Of a stretch of DNA of 64,000 bases, positions 54,801-63,190 are shown one piece after another. This DNA comes from Sphingomonas sp. OK281 (GTDB lineage: Bacteria > Pseudomonadota > Alphaproteobacteria > Sphingomonadales > Sphingomonadaceae): NCBI RefSeq assembly GCF_900115295.1, contig NZ_FOVZ01000001.1, forward strand, positions 1,240,001 through 1,304,000. Direction: 5' to 3'. Position 1 is the first letter of the stretch. Each line of letters begins with the position of its first letter. The position numbers were made by a program, and so were the translations under genes. Under the pieces are notes generated by a model, which made no database searches, was not told where the DNA came from, and saw only the letters and a list, made by a program, of their open reading frames with translations.

Positions 54801-57621
54801 CGTAGAACCCGCCGATCAGCCGCCGCCGCGCGGTCAGGATCTGGCGATTGTAGAATTCGACGGACAGCTTTTGCCCCTTGATCGGCTTGCCATCGGTATC
54901 GAGCGCGACGAAGCGCAGGCGCAGATCGTCCGCGCGCATCATCCAGCCATCGGTCGCGACGCCGAGCTGCACCCCCGAGGCGTAGATCGGGATCGATTTC
55001 GAGGCGGTCAGCGTCTCGCCATTGGCATCGCGGTAATCCATCTCGACCTGCATATCGGTCGTGCCGGGCAGCGTTTGCGGCATGTCGACCGTCATCCGGC
55101 GCGTGCCGTCGCTGCCAAGCGTCGCCGGCAACATCTGGGTCGGCGGCAACGGCGTCTTCGCATCCTCCCCTTCGCCGTCGAGCGGCTTGACGCCCTCGCT
55201 GATCGGTTCGCCGCCGAAGCTGAACTTGTCGTAGCCGACAGGCGTCGCACTATGCGCGAACCAGCCGATGCGGACATCGACCGGCAGGCCGGGGGCACCG
55301 CCGCCCGAGAGATACCCTGCGAACAGATCGAGCTGAGCGGTGCGTGGTTTGACGAGTGCGGTCTTCGGCCCGGTGACGCTCGCGCGCATCGTCGGCAGGC
55401 GGTATTCGTCGACCTTGAACGACTGCGTGGATTCGGTTGTGGTGTCTCCGACGACGAAGACGAGGTCGTAATCGCCCATCGGTGCGCCCTTCGGAGCGGT
55501 CCAGACCGTCTCGCCGGTACCGTTGGCGCCGATCGTCACGGGCATCTCGAACTGCGTGTCGGAGCCGCGATGCGACAGCCGGAGCGTGCCGGTAAAGCCC
55601 GGCGCCAACGAGAACCCGCGCGCGTCCGGGCGACGCAGGATATGCTTCATGTGGATCGTCTCGCCCTGGCGAACCAAGGCGCGATCGAACACGGTGTGGA
55701 TGATGTCGGTCGCCGCCGAATAGCCGTAGGACAGGTCGAAATCAAACGGCCGGATGCCCTCGCCCCAGTCGGTCAGCGTGAAGCTGAAATCGTCGCCAGT
55801 ACGCGCCGAGATCATCAGCGGATGCGGTGAGCCCTCGCCTTTGCAGCTGCCATAGGTCTCGGGTTCGGGAAGGCCGCGCGCGACCATCAGCCCGCCGCTC
55901 TTGTCGGTCGCGCCGCGCGCGAGCGGCTTGCCGGTACAACTGTCGCTGACCTGCACCACCGCGTTCGCCACCGGCTTGCCCGTCGACAGCCGCGTGACCC
56001 AGGCGAGCGAGCGATCGCGCCCCCATTCGAAATGCACGGCAAGATCGGTGACGAGCGCGGCGCTCGCGACGTAGCGCGGCACGTCGCGACCGAGCAGCGC
56101 ACGGCCGAGCGTCGGGCTGGCGAGTTCGACGACGTAGAAGCCGGGCTTGCCGAGCGGCAGGCCGACGACCTCGAAATCCTTGCCCTTGCCCGGCAGGTCG
56201 AGCTTGAAGGGGTCACCTTCACCGCCGCCCCCGCTCCCAAACAGCAGCGGCTTCTCGCCGGTATGATTGATCTGGAGCGGCTCGGCCCCCTTGCGCTCGA
56301 TCGTCTGATAGTCGGTCTTGCCCGCATCCTCGACGCGCCGCAGCCACGCGGCGATCTCGCCGTCGGTGCCCCCCACGCGCAGCCGCTGGCCGCCGATGCC
56401 CGCGGTCTGGCCTTGCAGCGAAGGCTCGACGTTGCGGACGGTGACGGGCAGAACGCCGCCCTGTTTCGCCTCGAGGATGCCGAAGTCCGCCGCGAACTTA
56501 ACGAGCGGCGGAGCTTCGTCGAACTTCACCTCCAGCGGGAAGCGTTCGCGGTTGGCGAGGATACGCCCGCTTTCGTCCTTGAGGTCGGCGGGGATCGCCA
56601 CCGTCCCACGCGTCGCGACGGGCAACGGGGCGGCGAACGTGACCTGCTCGATCGTCGCGCGGGTCTTCTCCTCGTCGCTGAACACCGGCGCGACCGACTT
56701 ACCGTCGGCGAGCGTCAAGCGGACTTGCGTCGCCGCGCTCATCGGCACAGGTGCGGAGAACCGCAGATACGCCTTCTCGACCGGGCTACAGCCGGCCGCA
56801 GTGTTGACGCGCGAGCATTCGAAGCGCGCGGTGAAGGGTTTGCGGACGGTGAAGTCGAACCGCTGGTCGGCACCGGCGAGCTTGCCCCCGGCGCTGGCGA
56901 TGTTCGCGCCCCACACCAGCGCCATGTCGCGGCCCGGCGGCAGGGGGCGGCGGCATTTCAGCGCGGTAATGCCGGCCAGCGCGCGCTGGCGCGATGCGGT
57001 ATCGGCGGGGACCGTCTTGGGCAGCCCGGCGCTTTCGAGGAAATTGGTGACCGAGTAGTTGTTGCCCAACCCGGCGAGCAGCTTGCCGGGCAAATCGGGC
57101 GCCAGCACGTCGACCGCGATCTTCTCGCCGATCCCGTCGACCGCGCAATAGGCGTTGGCGGCGATCGATTCACGGGTCGCGAGCATGTTCGCGGCGACCA
57201 GGAACACCTGGTCCTCCTCGATATCGCCTTCGCCGGGCAGCACCGCGCGGGCGATCGGACCGCCGGCATCGACGGTGAAGCTCTCCGCGTCGACGCCGTA
57301 GCCAGCCGCGCTCTTGAGTCCCTCGCGCGTCGCGAGCGTGCAGCGGGTGCCGCCGGGCAGGCCTTGCGCGAAGTCCCAGACATAGGTCTGCGGATCGACC
57401 CAGCGCCCTTCGCCCGACACCGCGCACTCCACCTTGAGCGGGGAAGCAGCACGCGGATCGCCGAGCGGCACGATCGCGTCGCTGAACCGCACGGTGAAAC
57501 GCGTGATCGCGCCGTCCGAGATGTTGGGCGTGGCAAGCGTGACGTGCGGCGTATCGCCGCCGAACGCGGCAACCGGGGCAACGACGATCGCAAGCGCAGC
57601 CCACAGTCTAGTAAATCGCAT
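51877..57621 (-). CDS. Bacterial alpha-2-macroglobulin with thioester
   Basis: A 1914-residue secreted protease trap. The signal peptide (TRLWAALAIVVAPVAAFGG) has no lipobox Cys, so unlike Escherichia coli YfhM it is probably soluble in the periplasm. Macroglobulin domains fill the first 1100 residues (TVRFSDAIVPLG; PVTVRNVEPSLQG; KHILRRPDARGFSL). A Gly-rich bait-like stretch (ALEAGGGGGGGDLSG) lies near 1235. The thioester motif is intact as CFEQ with Cys1467 in YPFNCFEQ, followed by the helical thioester domain and receptor-like C-terminus. It should capture proteases by covalent linkage. It overlaps pbpC by four bases, the conserved pairing of this defence module. Confidence 0.93.
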   Translation of the reverse strand: MRFTRLWAALAIVVAPVAAFGGDTPHVTLATPNISDGAITRFTVRFSDAIVPLGDPRAASPLKVECAVSGEGRWVDPQTYVWDFAQGLPGGTRCTLATREGLKSAAGYGVDAESFTVDAGGPIARAVLPGEGDIEEDQVFLVAANMLATRESIAANAYCAVDGIGEKIAVDVLAPDLPGKLLAGLGNNYSVTNFLESAGLPKTVPADTASRQRALAGITALKCRRPLPPGRDMALVWGANIASAGGKLAGADQRFDFTVRKPFTARFECSRVNTAAGCSPVEKAYLRFSAPVPMSAATQVRLTLADGKSVAPVFSDEEKTRATIEQVTFAAPLPVATRGTVAIPADLKDESGRILANRERFPLEVKFDEAPPLVKFAADFGILEAKQGGVLPVTVRNVEPSLQGQTAGIGGQRLRVGGTDGEIAAWLRRVEDAGKTDYQTIERKGAEPLQINHTGEKPLLFGSGGGGEGDPFKLDLPGKGKDFEVVGLPLGKPGFYVVELASPTLGRALLGRDVPRYVASAALVTDLAVHFEWGRDRSLAWVTRLSTGKPVANAVVQVSDSCTGKPLARGATDKSGGLMVARGLPEPETYGSCKGEGSPHPLMISARTGDDFSFTLTDWGEGIRPFDFDLSYGYSAATDIIHTVFDRALVRQGETIHMKHILRRPDARGFSLAPGFTGTLRLSHRGSDTQFEMPVTIGANGTGETVWTAPKGAPMGDYDLVFVVGDTTTESTQSFKVDEYRLPTMRASVTGPKTALVKPRTAQLDLFAGYLSGGGAPGLPVDVRIGWFAHSATPVGYDKFSFGGEPISEGVKPLDGEGEDAKTPLPPTQMLPATLGSDGTRRMTVDMPQTLPGTTDMQVEMDYRDANGETLTASKSIPIYASGVQLGVATDGWMMRADDLRLRFVALDTDGKPIKGQKLSVEFYNRQILTARRRLIGGFYAYDNRMRTTKLSASCSATTDAQGLAQCKADPGVSGEIYAVVTTTDADGNVARAVKSVWLAGNDDWWFGGDNGDRMDVVPEKLAYASGETARFQVRMPFRSATALVSVEREGVLSSFVTELSGKDPVIEVPMDAAYAPDVYVSVLVVRGRVESGFWSWIHRIARTLGLSDTPEDAAEPTALVDLAKPAYRLGIAKVKVGWEGHTLAVAVKADRERYAPRGTANVAIQVRKPDGSPAREADVAFAAVDQALLQLAPNDSWNILDAMMGDRPLSVLTATAQMQVVGKRHYGRKALEAGGGGGGGDLSGLNRENFQPVLLWKGHVPLDAQGRARVSVPLSDALSSFKLVAIATDGAQAFGTGSTDIRTAQDLSLYAGMPPLVRSGDFYGARFTLRNGSDRAMTVTANVDVFPRIAQGKPLTVTIPAGGAAPVAWNLTAPAGVDTLRWTVRASSNDGRATDQVTVTQDVIPAVPTEIWAATLAQVGENTLIPIAPPMGALPGRGSVDIRLADTLAPSLAGVRDYMSRYPFNCFEQRLSRIVVLGDTAGWAALAGEIPTYQAPDGLLRYFPGDSLQGSEALTAYVLSMTGAANLSLPPVQRARMIEAMKAVLDGRLRHEDYGDVRLTKVAALAALARQGEATAAMLGQIGMTPAEMPTASLADYITALTAIPGASTEAKAQAEAVLRTRLVFEGTRLDLSDSANASWWLMSSADEAANKATAAVLGRPGWQDDAPRLMVGTALRQSRGHWDTTTANAWGAIAARRFAQVYPAQAVTGTTLLSYAGRSVARGWPLAEPARTISFPLAAAGPLRLAQSGGAGPWATVSISAAVPLRQPLFAGYRLTRKVDVVQVRTAGRLTTGDVLRVTLSVEATAERNWVAISDPVPAGATVISDLGGQSQLLQQGGAADGEGGGPSYVERGRDTWRAYFAWLPKGTTTVTYTVRLNGAGRFQMPPSRVEAMYSPSIRAAVPNQTMVVADR

Positions 57622-58025
57622 GCCCGCTCTCCCCGCCTACAGAATACGGATAGGGACGCGCTAGTCCAGACGAAACCCGGTGCTGATCAAAATCGGCATA
57701 GCCTTCTCGACCCGTTTGCGGCCGCTATCATACCAATTGGCAGCTTTTCGAACCGACCGTGCAAATTGGATCGGTTTTTGTTCAAATTCATTGCAAGTCG
57801 ATCGGCGAGTTTTTCCGAAAACTATCTAGAATCAAGGACTTCATTATCCTCGCCCTCACGTTGTAGGCATTGCGGTAAAGGCTCAAGGCAGAGTAGCGAT
57901 CCCCACATGATGCCTGTTCGCAAGCGATAACGCACAAGCCGTCTTACCCCGAGCGCGCTAGACCCATCGGTACAGGTGCGGCATGTACACGCCAAGCTTG
58001 GCAGGAATGCCGAGCGCGGGGGCGT
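57622..58025. other. Intergenic stretch, no gene seen
   Basis: A 404-base divergent spacer with lower G+C than its flanks. It holds a weak inverted repeat AACCGA / TCGGTT (about 57759-57782) followed by a T-run, but no coding frame. Promoters for the alpha-2-macroglobulin and DUF2339 genes should lie here. Confidence 0.45.
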
Positions 58026-60932
58026 GTGGCGATGATCGTTTGGGCAGGGATTGTCGGCGCGTTGGCCGGCTGGGTCTTCACCGATTTTCAGACGTACGGA
58101 CTTGTGATCGGGGGGCTGATCGGCCTCGTCGCCGGCTTGGGGTTGCGACGCGGTATTCGCATCGAAGTGGCGCAGGCGACCCAGGCACTGCAGGATCAGA
58201 TCGACAGCCTGATCGCGCGCGATCCCGTCGAGATCGGAAGATCGGCCGTGCCGACACAGGAAACTCCCGCGGCCGACGGCGTCCTGCCACCGGCATTGCG
58301 CGCCGCCGGCGAGGAAACCGGGCCAGTCGCCACGCGAAGTCCCTGGACTACGCCGCCACGGCCCGAAACCGACGCGGCTCCTCGCCGCGATCCAGCGTTT
58401 GCAGCAACGTCAGCCCCCGCAGAACCGGGCGTCGTCAATGCTGCCGTGACAGCGGCCGTTACCGCAGCGAAGAATTGGTTGTTCGGTGGCAACACGATCG
58501 TTCGTGTCGGCCTGATCATCCTGTTCGTCGGCCTGTCTTTTCTCGCAAGCTATGCGGCTTCGGCCGGGCTGTTCCCCATCGAACTGCGTCTTGCGTTGGT
58601 CGTCGCGATCGGCATCGCCCTGCTCGCGATCGGCTTCCGGACGCGAGAGAGCCGCCCCGGCTTCGGTCTGGCGCTGCAGGGCGGCGGAATCTCCACGATC
58701 TATCTGACCTTGTTCGCCGCTGCCAAGCTGTATGCGCTGTTCCCGATCGTGGCGGCGTTCGTGCTGATGATCGTGGTATGCGCACTCGGCTGCACGCTCG
58801 CGTTGCTGCAGCGGTCCCAAGCGCTCGCGGTCACCGCGTTCGCGGGCGGCTTTGCGGTGCCGCTGTTGCTCGCGGGCGGCGGCGGCACCATCGTCGCGGT
58901 GTTCGCCTATTATACCATCCTGAACCTCGCGATCCTGTTCATCGCCCAGCGACAGGCATGGCGCGTGCTCAACCTGGTCGGCTTCTTCGCCACGTTCGGC
59001 GTGGCGACATTATGGGGCACGACGAGCTATCAACCGACCGACTTCGTGGCCGCGCAGGGCTTCCTGATCGCATCGGTGCTGATCTACGTCGCGACCGCGG
59101 TTCTCTATGCGCGAGCGACGCCGGGGCGGCTTGGCAATGTGGTCGATACGACGTTGCTGTTCGGGCCCGCGCTGGCGGGTTTCGGATTGCAGGTCGGGCT
59201 GGTCCATGATCGCCCGTTCGGCAGCGCGTTCGCCGCGATCGGTTTTGCGGCGCTGTACCTAGGCGTCGCAGCCTGGACGATGCGCTATCGCCGCGACACG
59301 TTCCGCGTGATGAACGAGGCGATGCTGGCGATCGGCATTGGTTTCGTCACGCTGGCGGTGCCGTTGGCGCTCGGCGCACGCTGGACGTCGGCCGCATGGG
59401 CGCTCGAAGGCGCGGGCGCATTCTGGGTCGGGATGCGACAGGCGCGGTGGATGCCGCGAATGTTCGGGATCCTGCTCCAGATCGTGGCTGCGCTGATCTA
59501 CCTTGGCAAGATGTCCGGAGATGTCTCCGCCATTCCGCTCGCCAATCCAGGCTTTGTCGGCGCAATGCTGATCGCGCTGGCAGGGTTGGCGACGGCGTGG
59601 TGGCTGCGCGAGCCGCTGTCTCACAGCGGGTCGCGGTGGGCGAAAGCCTATGCAGGATACGAAGCGACATTGGCTGTGCCGGCGTTCGTGTTCGGCTTCC
59701 TTTTCTGGTGCGTTGCATGGTTCGCCGACATCACGCGCATGATGCCGCCGCGCGCTGCCGGTCTCGCGACCGCGCCGGCGTTCGATCCGGGGCTGCAACC
59801 GCTGCTGATGCTGCTCGCCTTCGTCGGCAGCGCATGGGCCGCGCAGTATGGCGGGCGGCGGTGGCGCTGGAGCGTCGCAACCCGGCCCAGCTACACGACG
59901 TTGATGGCCCTGGTGCTGACGTTCGTCGCCACGGCGGGCGGCGGGCGCCATGTCCTGCGAATCCCCGATTGCGTGTTCTGGATCGTCGCGATCTCGCTGC
60001 ACCTGCGGATGCTGTACCGCAACGACCGGGATCAGCAGGGTGCCGAGTTGCGCATGGTGCTTGGCGTCATTCATGTCGGCGGCGTGTGGTTTGCGACCGC
60101 TATGCTGGCGGACTGCCTGTGGTTTGCGATCGAAAACGCGCGACTGTGGAACACCGCCTGGGCGGAAGTAACGCTGCTTTTCGCCATAACGGCGGTGCTA
60201 GTCGCGCTGACGATGTGGGCGGGACGTGCGATGCGGAATCCGGCGGCGGCCGCCGCCGCAGGACCGACAAATGGAACGCGTTGGCCGCTCGATCGGCATG
60301 GTCAGGCCTATGGCTGGTATGCTGCGGTCCCGATCGCGGCATTGGTCTATCTCGGGGCTCTGCTGACCGCGGTGATCTCGTCGGGCAATGCCGCCCCCCT
60401 GCCCTATCTGCCGCTGCTCAACCCGGTCGATCTGGCGCTAGGGTTGTCGCTAGCCGCGCTGGAGCTTTGGCGGCGTACGATCGTGGCGGCGGTGCCGATG
60501 CCGCCCGCATCCGCCGCTCTGCGCGGCAACGCGACGCTTGCCGCGCTCGCAGGGCTGGCCTTCGTCGTGGTCAACACGGTGTGGCTGCGGTTCGCGCACC
60601 ACATACTCGGGGTCTCGTGGAGCGGAGACGCGCTGCTCGACAGCGTGGTCGTGCAGACCGGGCTGGCGATCCTGTGGACGTCGCTCGCGCTGGCGTTGAT
60701 GGTGCTGGCGTCTCGCCGCGTACAGCGGAGCCTGTGGCTGGTGGGCGCCGGACTGCTTGCGCTGACCGTGGCCAAGCTGCTGCTGGTCGATCTGAACGCC
60801 GCGGGCGGCGGCGCACGGATCATTGCGTTCATCGTGGTCGGCGTGCTGATGCTGGTCGTCGGTTATCTCGCACCACTGCCGCCCAAGGTGGCGCCCAAGG
60901 TGCCGCCCGCCGACGCGAAGGTCGCGGCATGA
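58026..60932 (+). CDS. DUF2339 polytopic membrane protein
   Basis: A 968-residue inner-membrane protein (GTG 58026, or ATG 58032 two codons on). An N-terminal helix pair (IVWAGIVGALAGWVF; YGLVIGGLIGLVAGLGLRRG) is followed by a Pro/Ala-rich polar linker to about 145, then some two dozen helices to the end. The family core NTIVRVGLIILFVGLSFLAS and LALQGGGISTIYLTLFAAAK identifies DUF2339. The function is unproven; members are grouped with envelope proteins. The next gene, DUF3999, overlaps its stop by four bases, the standing partner of DUF2339 in proteobacteria. Confidence 0.92.
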   Translation: MAMIVWAGIVGALAGWVFTDFQTYGLVIGGLIGLVAGLGLRRGIRIEVAQATQALQDQIDSLIARDPVEIGRSAVPTQETPAADGVLPPALRAAGEETGPVATRSPWTTPPRPETDAAPRRDPAFAATSAPAEPGVVNAAVTAAVTAAKNWLFGGNTIVRVGLIILFVGLSFLASYAASAGLFPIELRLALVVAIGIALLAIGFRTRESRPGFGLALQGGGISTIYLTLFAAAKLYALFPIVAAFVLMIVVCALGCTLALLQRSQALAVTAFAGGFAVPLLLAGGGGTIVAVFAYYTILNLAILFIAQRQAWRVLNLVGFFATFGVATLWGTTSYQPTDFVAAQGFLIASVLIYVATAVLYARATPGRLGNVVDTTLLFGPALAGFGLQVGLVHDRPFGSAFAAIGFAALYLGVAAWTMRYRRDTFRVMNEAMLAIGIGFVTLAVPLALGARWTSAAWALEGAGAFWVGMRQARWMPRMFGILLQIVAALIYLGKMSGDVSAIPLANPGFVGAMLIALAGLATAWWLREPLSHSGSRWAKAYAGYEATLAVPAFVFGFLFWCVAWFADITRMMPPRAAGLATAPAFDPGLQPLLMLLAFVGSAWAAQYGGRRWRWSVATRPSYTTLMALVLTFVATAGGGRHVLRIPDCVFWIVAISLHLRMLYRNDRDQQGAELRMVLGVIHVGGVWFATAMLADCLWFAIENARLWNTAWAEVTLLFAITAVLVALTMWAGRAMRNPAAAAAAGPTNGTRWPLDRHGQAYGWYAAVPIAALVYLGALLTAVISSGNAAPLPYLPLLNPVDLALGLSLAALELWRRTIVAAVPMPPASAALRGNATLAALAGLAFVVVNTVWLRFAHHILGVSWSGDALLDSVVVQTGLAILWTSLALALMVLASRRVQRSLWLVGAGLLALTVAKLLLVDLNAAGGGARIIAFIVVGVLMLVVGYLAPLPPKVAPKVPPADAKVAA

Positions 60933-62287
60933 GGAGCATCCGTAAAGTTGGCGGCCTTGCGCTGGCTGTGGTGGCGCTGATCGCCGCGGCCCCCGCGGGG
61001 TCGAACGATGATCCGCAGTCCTATGCCCGCCGGATCCCAATCGTCGTCGCGCCCGGATCGACCGTGCAGCGCTTGACGATGCCGGCCGCGGTGCTTGCAG
61101 CATCAAGGACCGCGACTCTCTCGGATATCCGGGTCTTCGATGCCGCTGGCCGGCCGATGCCGATCGCACGCGTCGCTGCCGCCGCTGGCCCCGCGAGGCG
61201 CTACGACCTGTCCGCGCTCCCGATCCTGGGTGCGGCCGACGCATTGACGGTCACCGGCGTATCGCTCCGCCTCGACGGCGCGGGCAACGCGCGTGTCGCG
61301 CAAGTCGACGGCACGCCATCCGGCCGGCCGGTGGAGGCGATCATGCTCGGCATCCTGCTCGATGCCCGCACGGTCGCGGGAAGCGCGGACACGCTGACGC
61401 TCGATGCGGACGTGCCGCGCGCGCAGCCGGTGACCTTCACCGTCGAAGCGAGCGCGGACCTGCAGGATTGGCGCTCGCTTGGCGAACAGGTCGTCTACCG
61501 GACTGCGGGCACCGCGGGGATCGCGATCAAGCTCGGCGGCGCGGTGCTGGACCACGACTATCTCCGCGTCACATGGCGCGCAGCATCGCGGCTGCTGGCG
61601 CCGGTGACGATACGAAAGGCGGCGCTGCTGATGCAGCCGGCTGCCGCGGCCAGCGTGTCGATCGCCGCGTCGCTGCCGCCGCTCGGCGACGCCCACGCGG
61701 TCGAATTCGAATGGCCGTCGGCGAGCGTGATCGATACCCTCGGAATCATCACGACCGGCAACGACGTGCTCGTGCCCGTTCGCGTCTTTGGTCGCGACGA
61801 CCGTGAACAGCCTTGGACGCTGATCGGCTCCGGGACCGCCGCGCGCGCGACCGCCGAGGCAACCCCGTCCCGCGGTATCGCGCTGAACGCGCGCGCGTAT
61901 CGCACGGTCCGGATCGAGGCAGACCAGCGATCGACCGGCTTCACCTCACCACCCGCTGTTCGGCTTGGATTTTCCTCCCGAGCAATCCTGTTCCTCGCCG
62001 CGGGCAAACCACCCTATATCCTGACAAGCGGTCGAGCGAACGCGCCCGACGTCTACCTGCCGGCCGGAGCCCTGATGAGCCAGGCGTCGGGCGGTCCCGT
62101 ACCCTCGGCCACCACCGCCGCTGTGGAATTCGTGCTGCGGCTTGCACCGGTGCACGATGCGACCGCCGTACGGCGCCAGACCTTCCTGTGGGGTCTTCTA
62201 CTAGCCGCCACTGCCCTGCTGGCCGCAATGGCATGGGTTCTCTGGAAACGCAGTGTCGCTGCGCAACCAGGGAGCAGCAATTCGTAG
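60929..62287 (+). CDS. DUF3999 exported protein
   Basis: A 452-residue protein; ATG 60929 overlaps the DUF2339 stop as ATGA. A signal peptide (VGGLALAVVALIAAAPAGS) leads into a large beta-rich periplasmic region (YARRIPIVVAPGSTVQRLTM; LSDIRVFDAAGRPMPIARVA; YLRVTWRAASRLLAPVTI). One C-terminal helix (FLWGLLLAATALLAAMAWVL) with a basic cytoplasmic tail (WKRS) anchors it. The layout, a periplasmic domain held by one helix beside a multi-pass partner, suggests a membrane complex with DUF2339. Activity unknown; an envelope or carbohydrate-binding role is only conjecture. Confidence 0.88.
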   Translation: MRSIRKVGGLALAVVALIAAAPAGSNDDPQSYARRIPIVVAPGSTVQRLTMPAAVLAASRTATLSDIRVFDAAGRPMPIARVAAAAGPARRYDLSALPILGAADALTVTGVSLRLDGAGNARVAQVDGTPSGRPVEAIMLGILLDARTVAGSADTLTLDADVPRAQPVTFTVEASADLQDWRSLGEQVVYRTAGTAGIAIKLGGAVLDHDYLRVTWRAASRLLAPVTIRKAALLMQPAAAASVSIAASLPPLGDAHAVEFEWPSASVIDTLGIITTGNDVLVPVRVFGRDDREQPWTLIGSGTAARATAEATPSRGIALNARAYRTVRIEADQRSTGFTSPPAVRLGFSSRAILFLAAGKPPYILTSGRANAPDVYLPAGALMSQASGGPVPSATTAAVEFVLRLAPVHDATAVRRQTFLWGLLLAATALLAAMAWVLWKRSVAAQPGSSNS

Positions 62288-62383
62288 ATGCGCCATTCGC
62301 GGACCGGCGCGCGCGTGCCGGGTCCAGACATCCCCTGGCACGCCGTCCTCTTCGTTGCCGTATTTGCCCCGACGCGCGCGGGC

Positions 62384-62432
62384 TTGACATATATACAGTT
62401 CGAATATTAGTAAGACGTATCCTGCATATATG
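62384..62432 (+). promoter_or_regulatory. Promoter with flanking inverted repeat upstream of the Nudix-type regulator
   Basis: A consensus -35 TTGACA (62384-62389) has a -10 candidate TATTAG or TTAGTA 15-17 bases on. An 11-bp inverted repeat CATATATACAG (62388-62398) / CTGCATATATG (62422-62432), one mismatch, brackets the -10 region and ends nine bases before the ATG, as expected of an autoregulatory operator. Confidence 0.65.
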
Positions 62433-62440
62433 GGTGATGC

Positions 62441-63166
62441 ATGAGCGAACGGGAATTTCTCCAGGCCTATGATCCCGCGGCGTACGAACGGCCGTCGGTC
62501 GCGGTCGACCTCGTTCTGATGAGCGTGATCGACGGGGTGCCTGCCGCGTTGCTGATGCAGCGCGAGGATCATCCATATCTTGGCCGATGGGCGCTGCCGG
62601 GCGGCTTCGTCGCGATCGACGAGAGCCTCGACGAGGCCGCGCACCGGCTGCTCGCGAGCAAGGCACGGATGCAGGATGCGTATATCGAACAGCTCTATAC
62701 GTTCGGCGCGGTCGCTCGCGATCCCCGCACCCGGATCATCAGCGTCGCCTATTTCGCGCTGCTGCCACAAGCGGACTTCGCCGCAGCGCTGAAGGCCGCG
62801 CCGGACTTGGCGTTGGCGGACCTCGTGGTACCGTGGAGCGGCGAGGCCGGCGGGCCGGTGGTGGCACGCTCGGCCGATGGCGAGACGCTGCCGCTGGCGT
62901 TCGATCATGCCGACATGCTCGGGCTGGCGATGCTGCGGCTGCGCGGCAAGCTCGATTATTCAGGCGTGGCGTTCGCGCTGCTGCCCGAGCGCTTCACGTT
63001 GCGCGCGCTCCAGGACGTGCACGAGGCCATCCTCGGCACGAAGCTCAACAAGCCGGCCTTTCGTCGTCGCATGCTCGACCGCGGCTGGCTCGAACCGACC
63101 GGCGAGCGCGAGAGCGGCGCCTCGTTCCGCCCCGCCGAACTCTATCGCCACCGCACCGGCGGCTGA
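62441..63166 (+). CDS. NrtR-like regulator: degenerate Nudix domain plus winged helix
   Basis: A 241-residue protein. Residues 18-150 are a Nudix fold (VAVDLVLMSVIDGVPAALLM, YLGRWALPGGFVAIDESLDE), but where the box should continue REXXEE it reads AAHRLLASKARM, so the metal-binding glutamates are gone and hydrolysis is unlikely. Residues 160-235 are a winged helix (FTLRALQDVHEAILGTKLNK, PAFRRRMLDRGWLEPTG). This combination defines NrtR-type regulators, which sense ADP-ribose or related NAD products. An inverted repeat sits over its own promoter. The SPFH gene starts 24 bases after it, so they form one operon. Confidence 0.88.
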   Translation: MSEREFLQAYDPAAYERPSVAVDLVLMSVIDGVPAALLMQREDHPYLGRWALPGGFVAIDESLDEAAHRLLASKARMQDAYIEQLYTFGAVARDPRTRIISVAYFALLPQADFAAALKAAPDLALADLVVPWSGEAGGPVVARSADGETLPLAFDHADMLGLAMLRLRGKLDYSGVAFALLPERFTLRALQDVHEAILGTKLNKPAFRRRMLDRGWLEPTGERESGASFRPAELYRHRTGG

Positions 63167-63190
63167 CCGGACAGCAGAAGGAGAACGATC

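Noticed and set aside
52120-55830. A 1236-codon open frame on the plus strand
   Set aside because: Antisense of the alpha-2-macroglobulin gene; Arg/His-rich with no motif, while the minus strand has macroglobulin domains and the thioester.
57622-58025. RNA gene in the low-G+C spacer
   Set aside because: Only a weak 6-bp stem with a long loop; no cloverleaf or known RNA motif.
59396-60928. Long in-frame extension upstream of the DUF3999 gene
   Set aside because: It is the out-of-frame shadow of DUF2339; the real start is the ATG at 60929, overlapping the DUF2339 stop and followed by a signal peptide.
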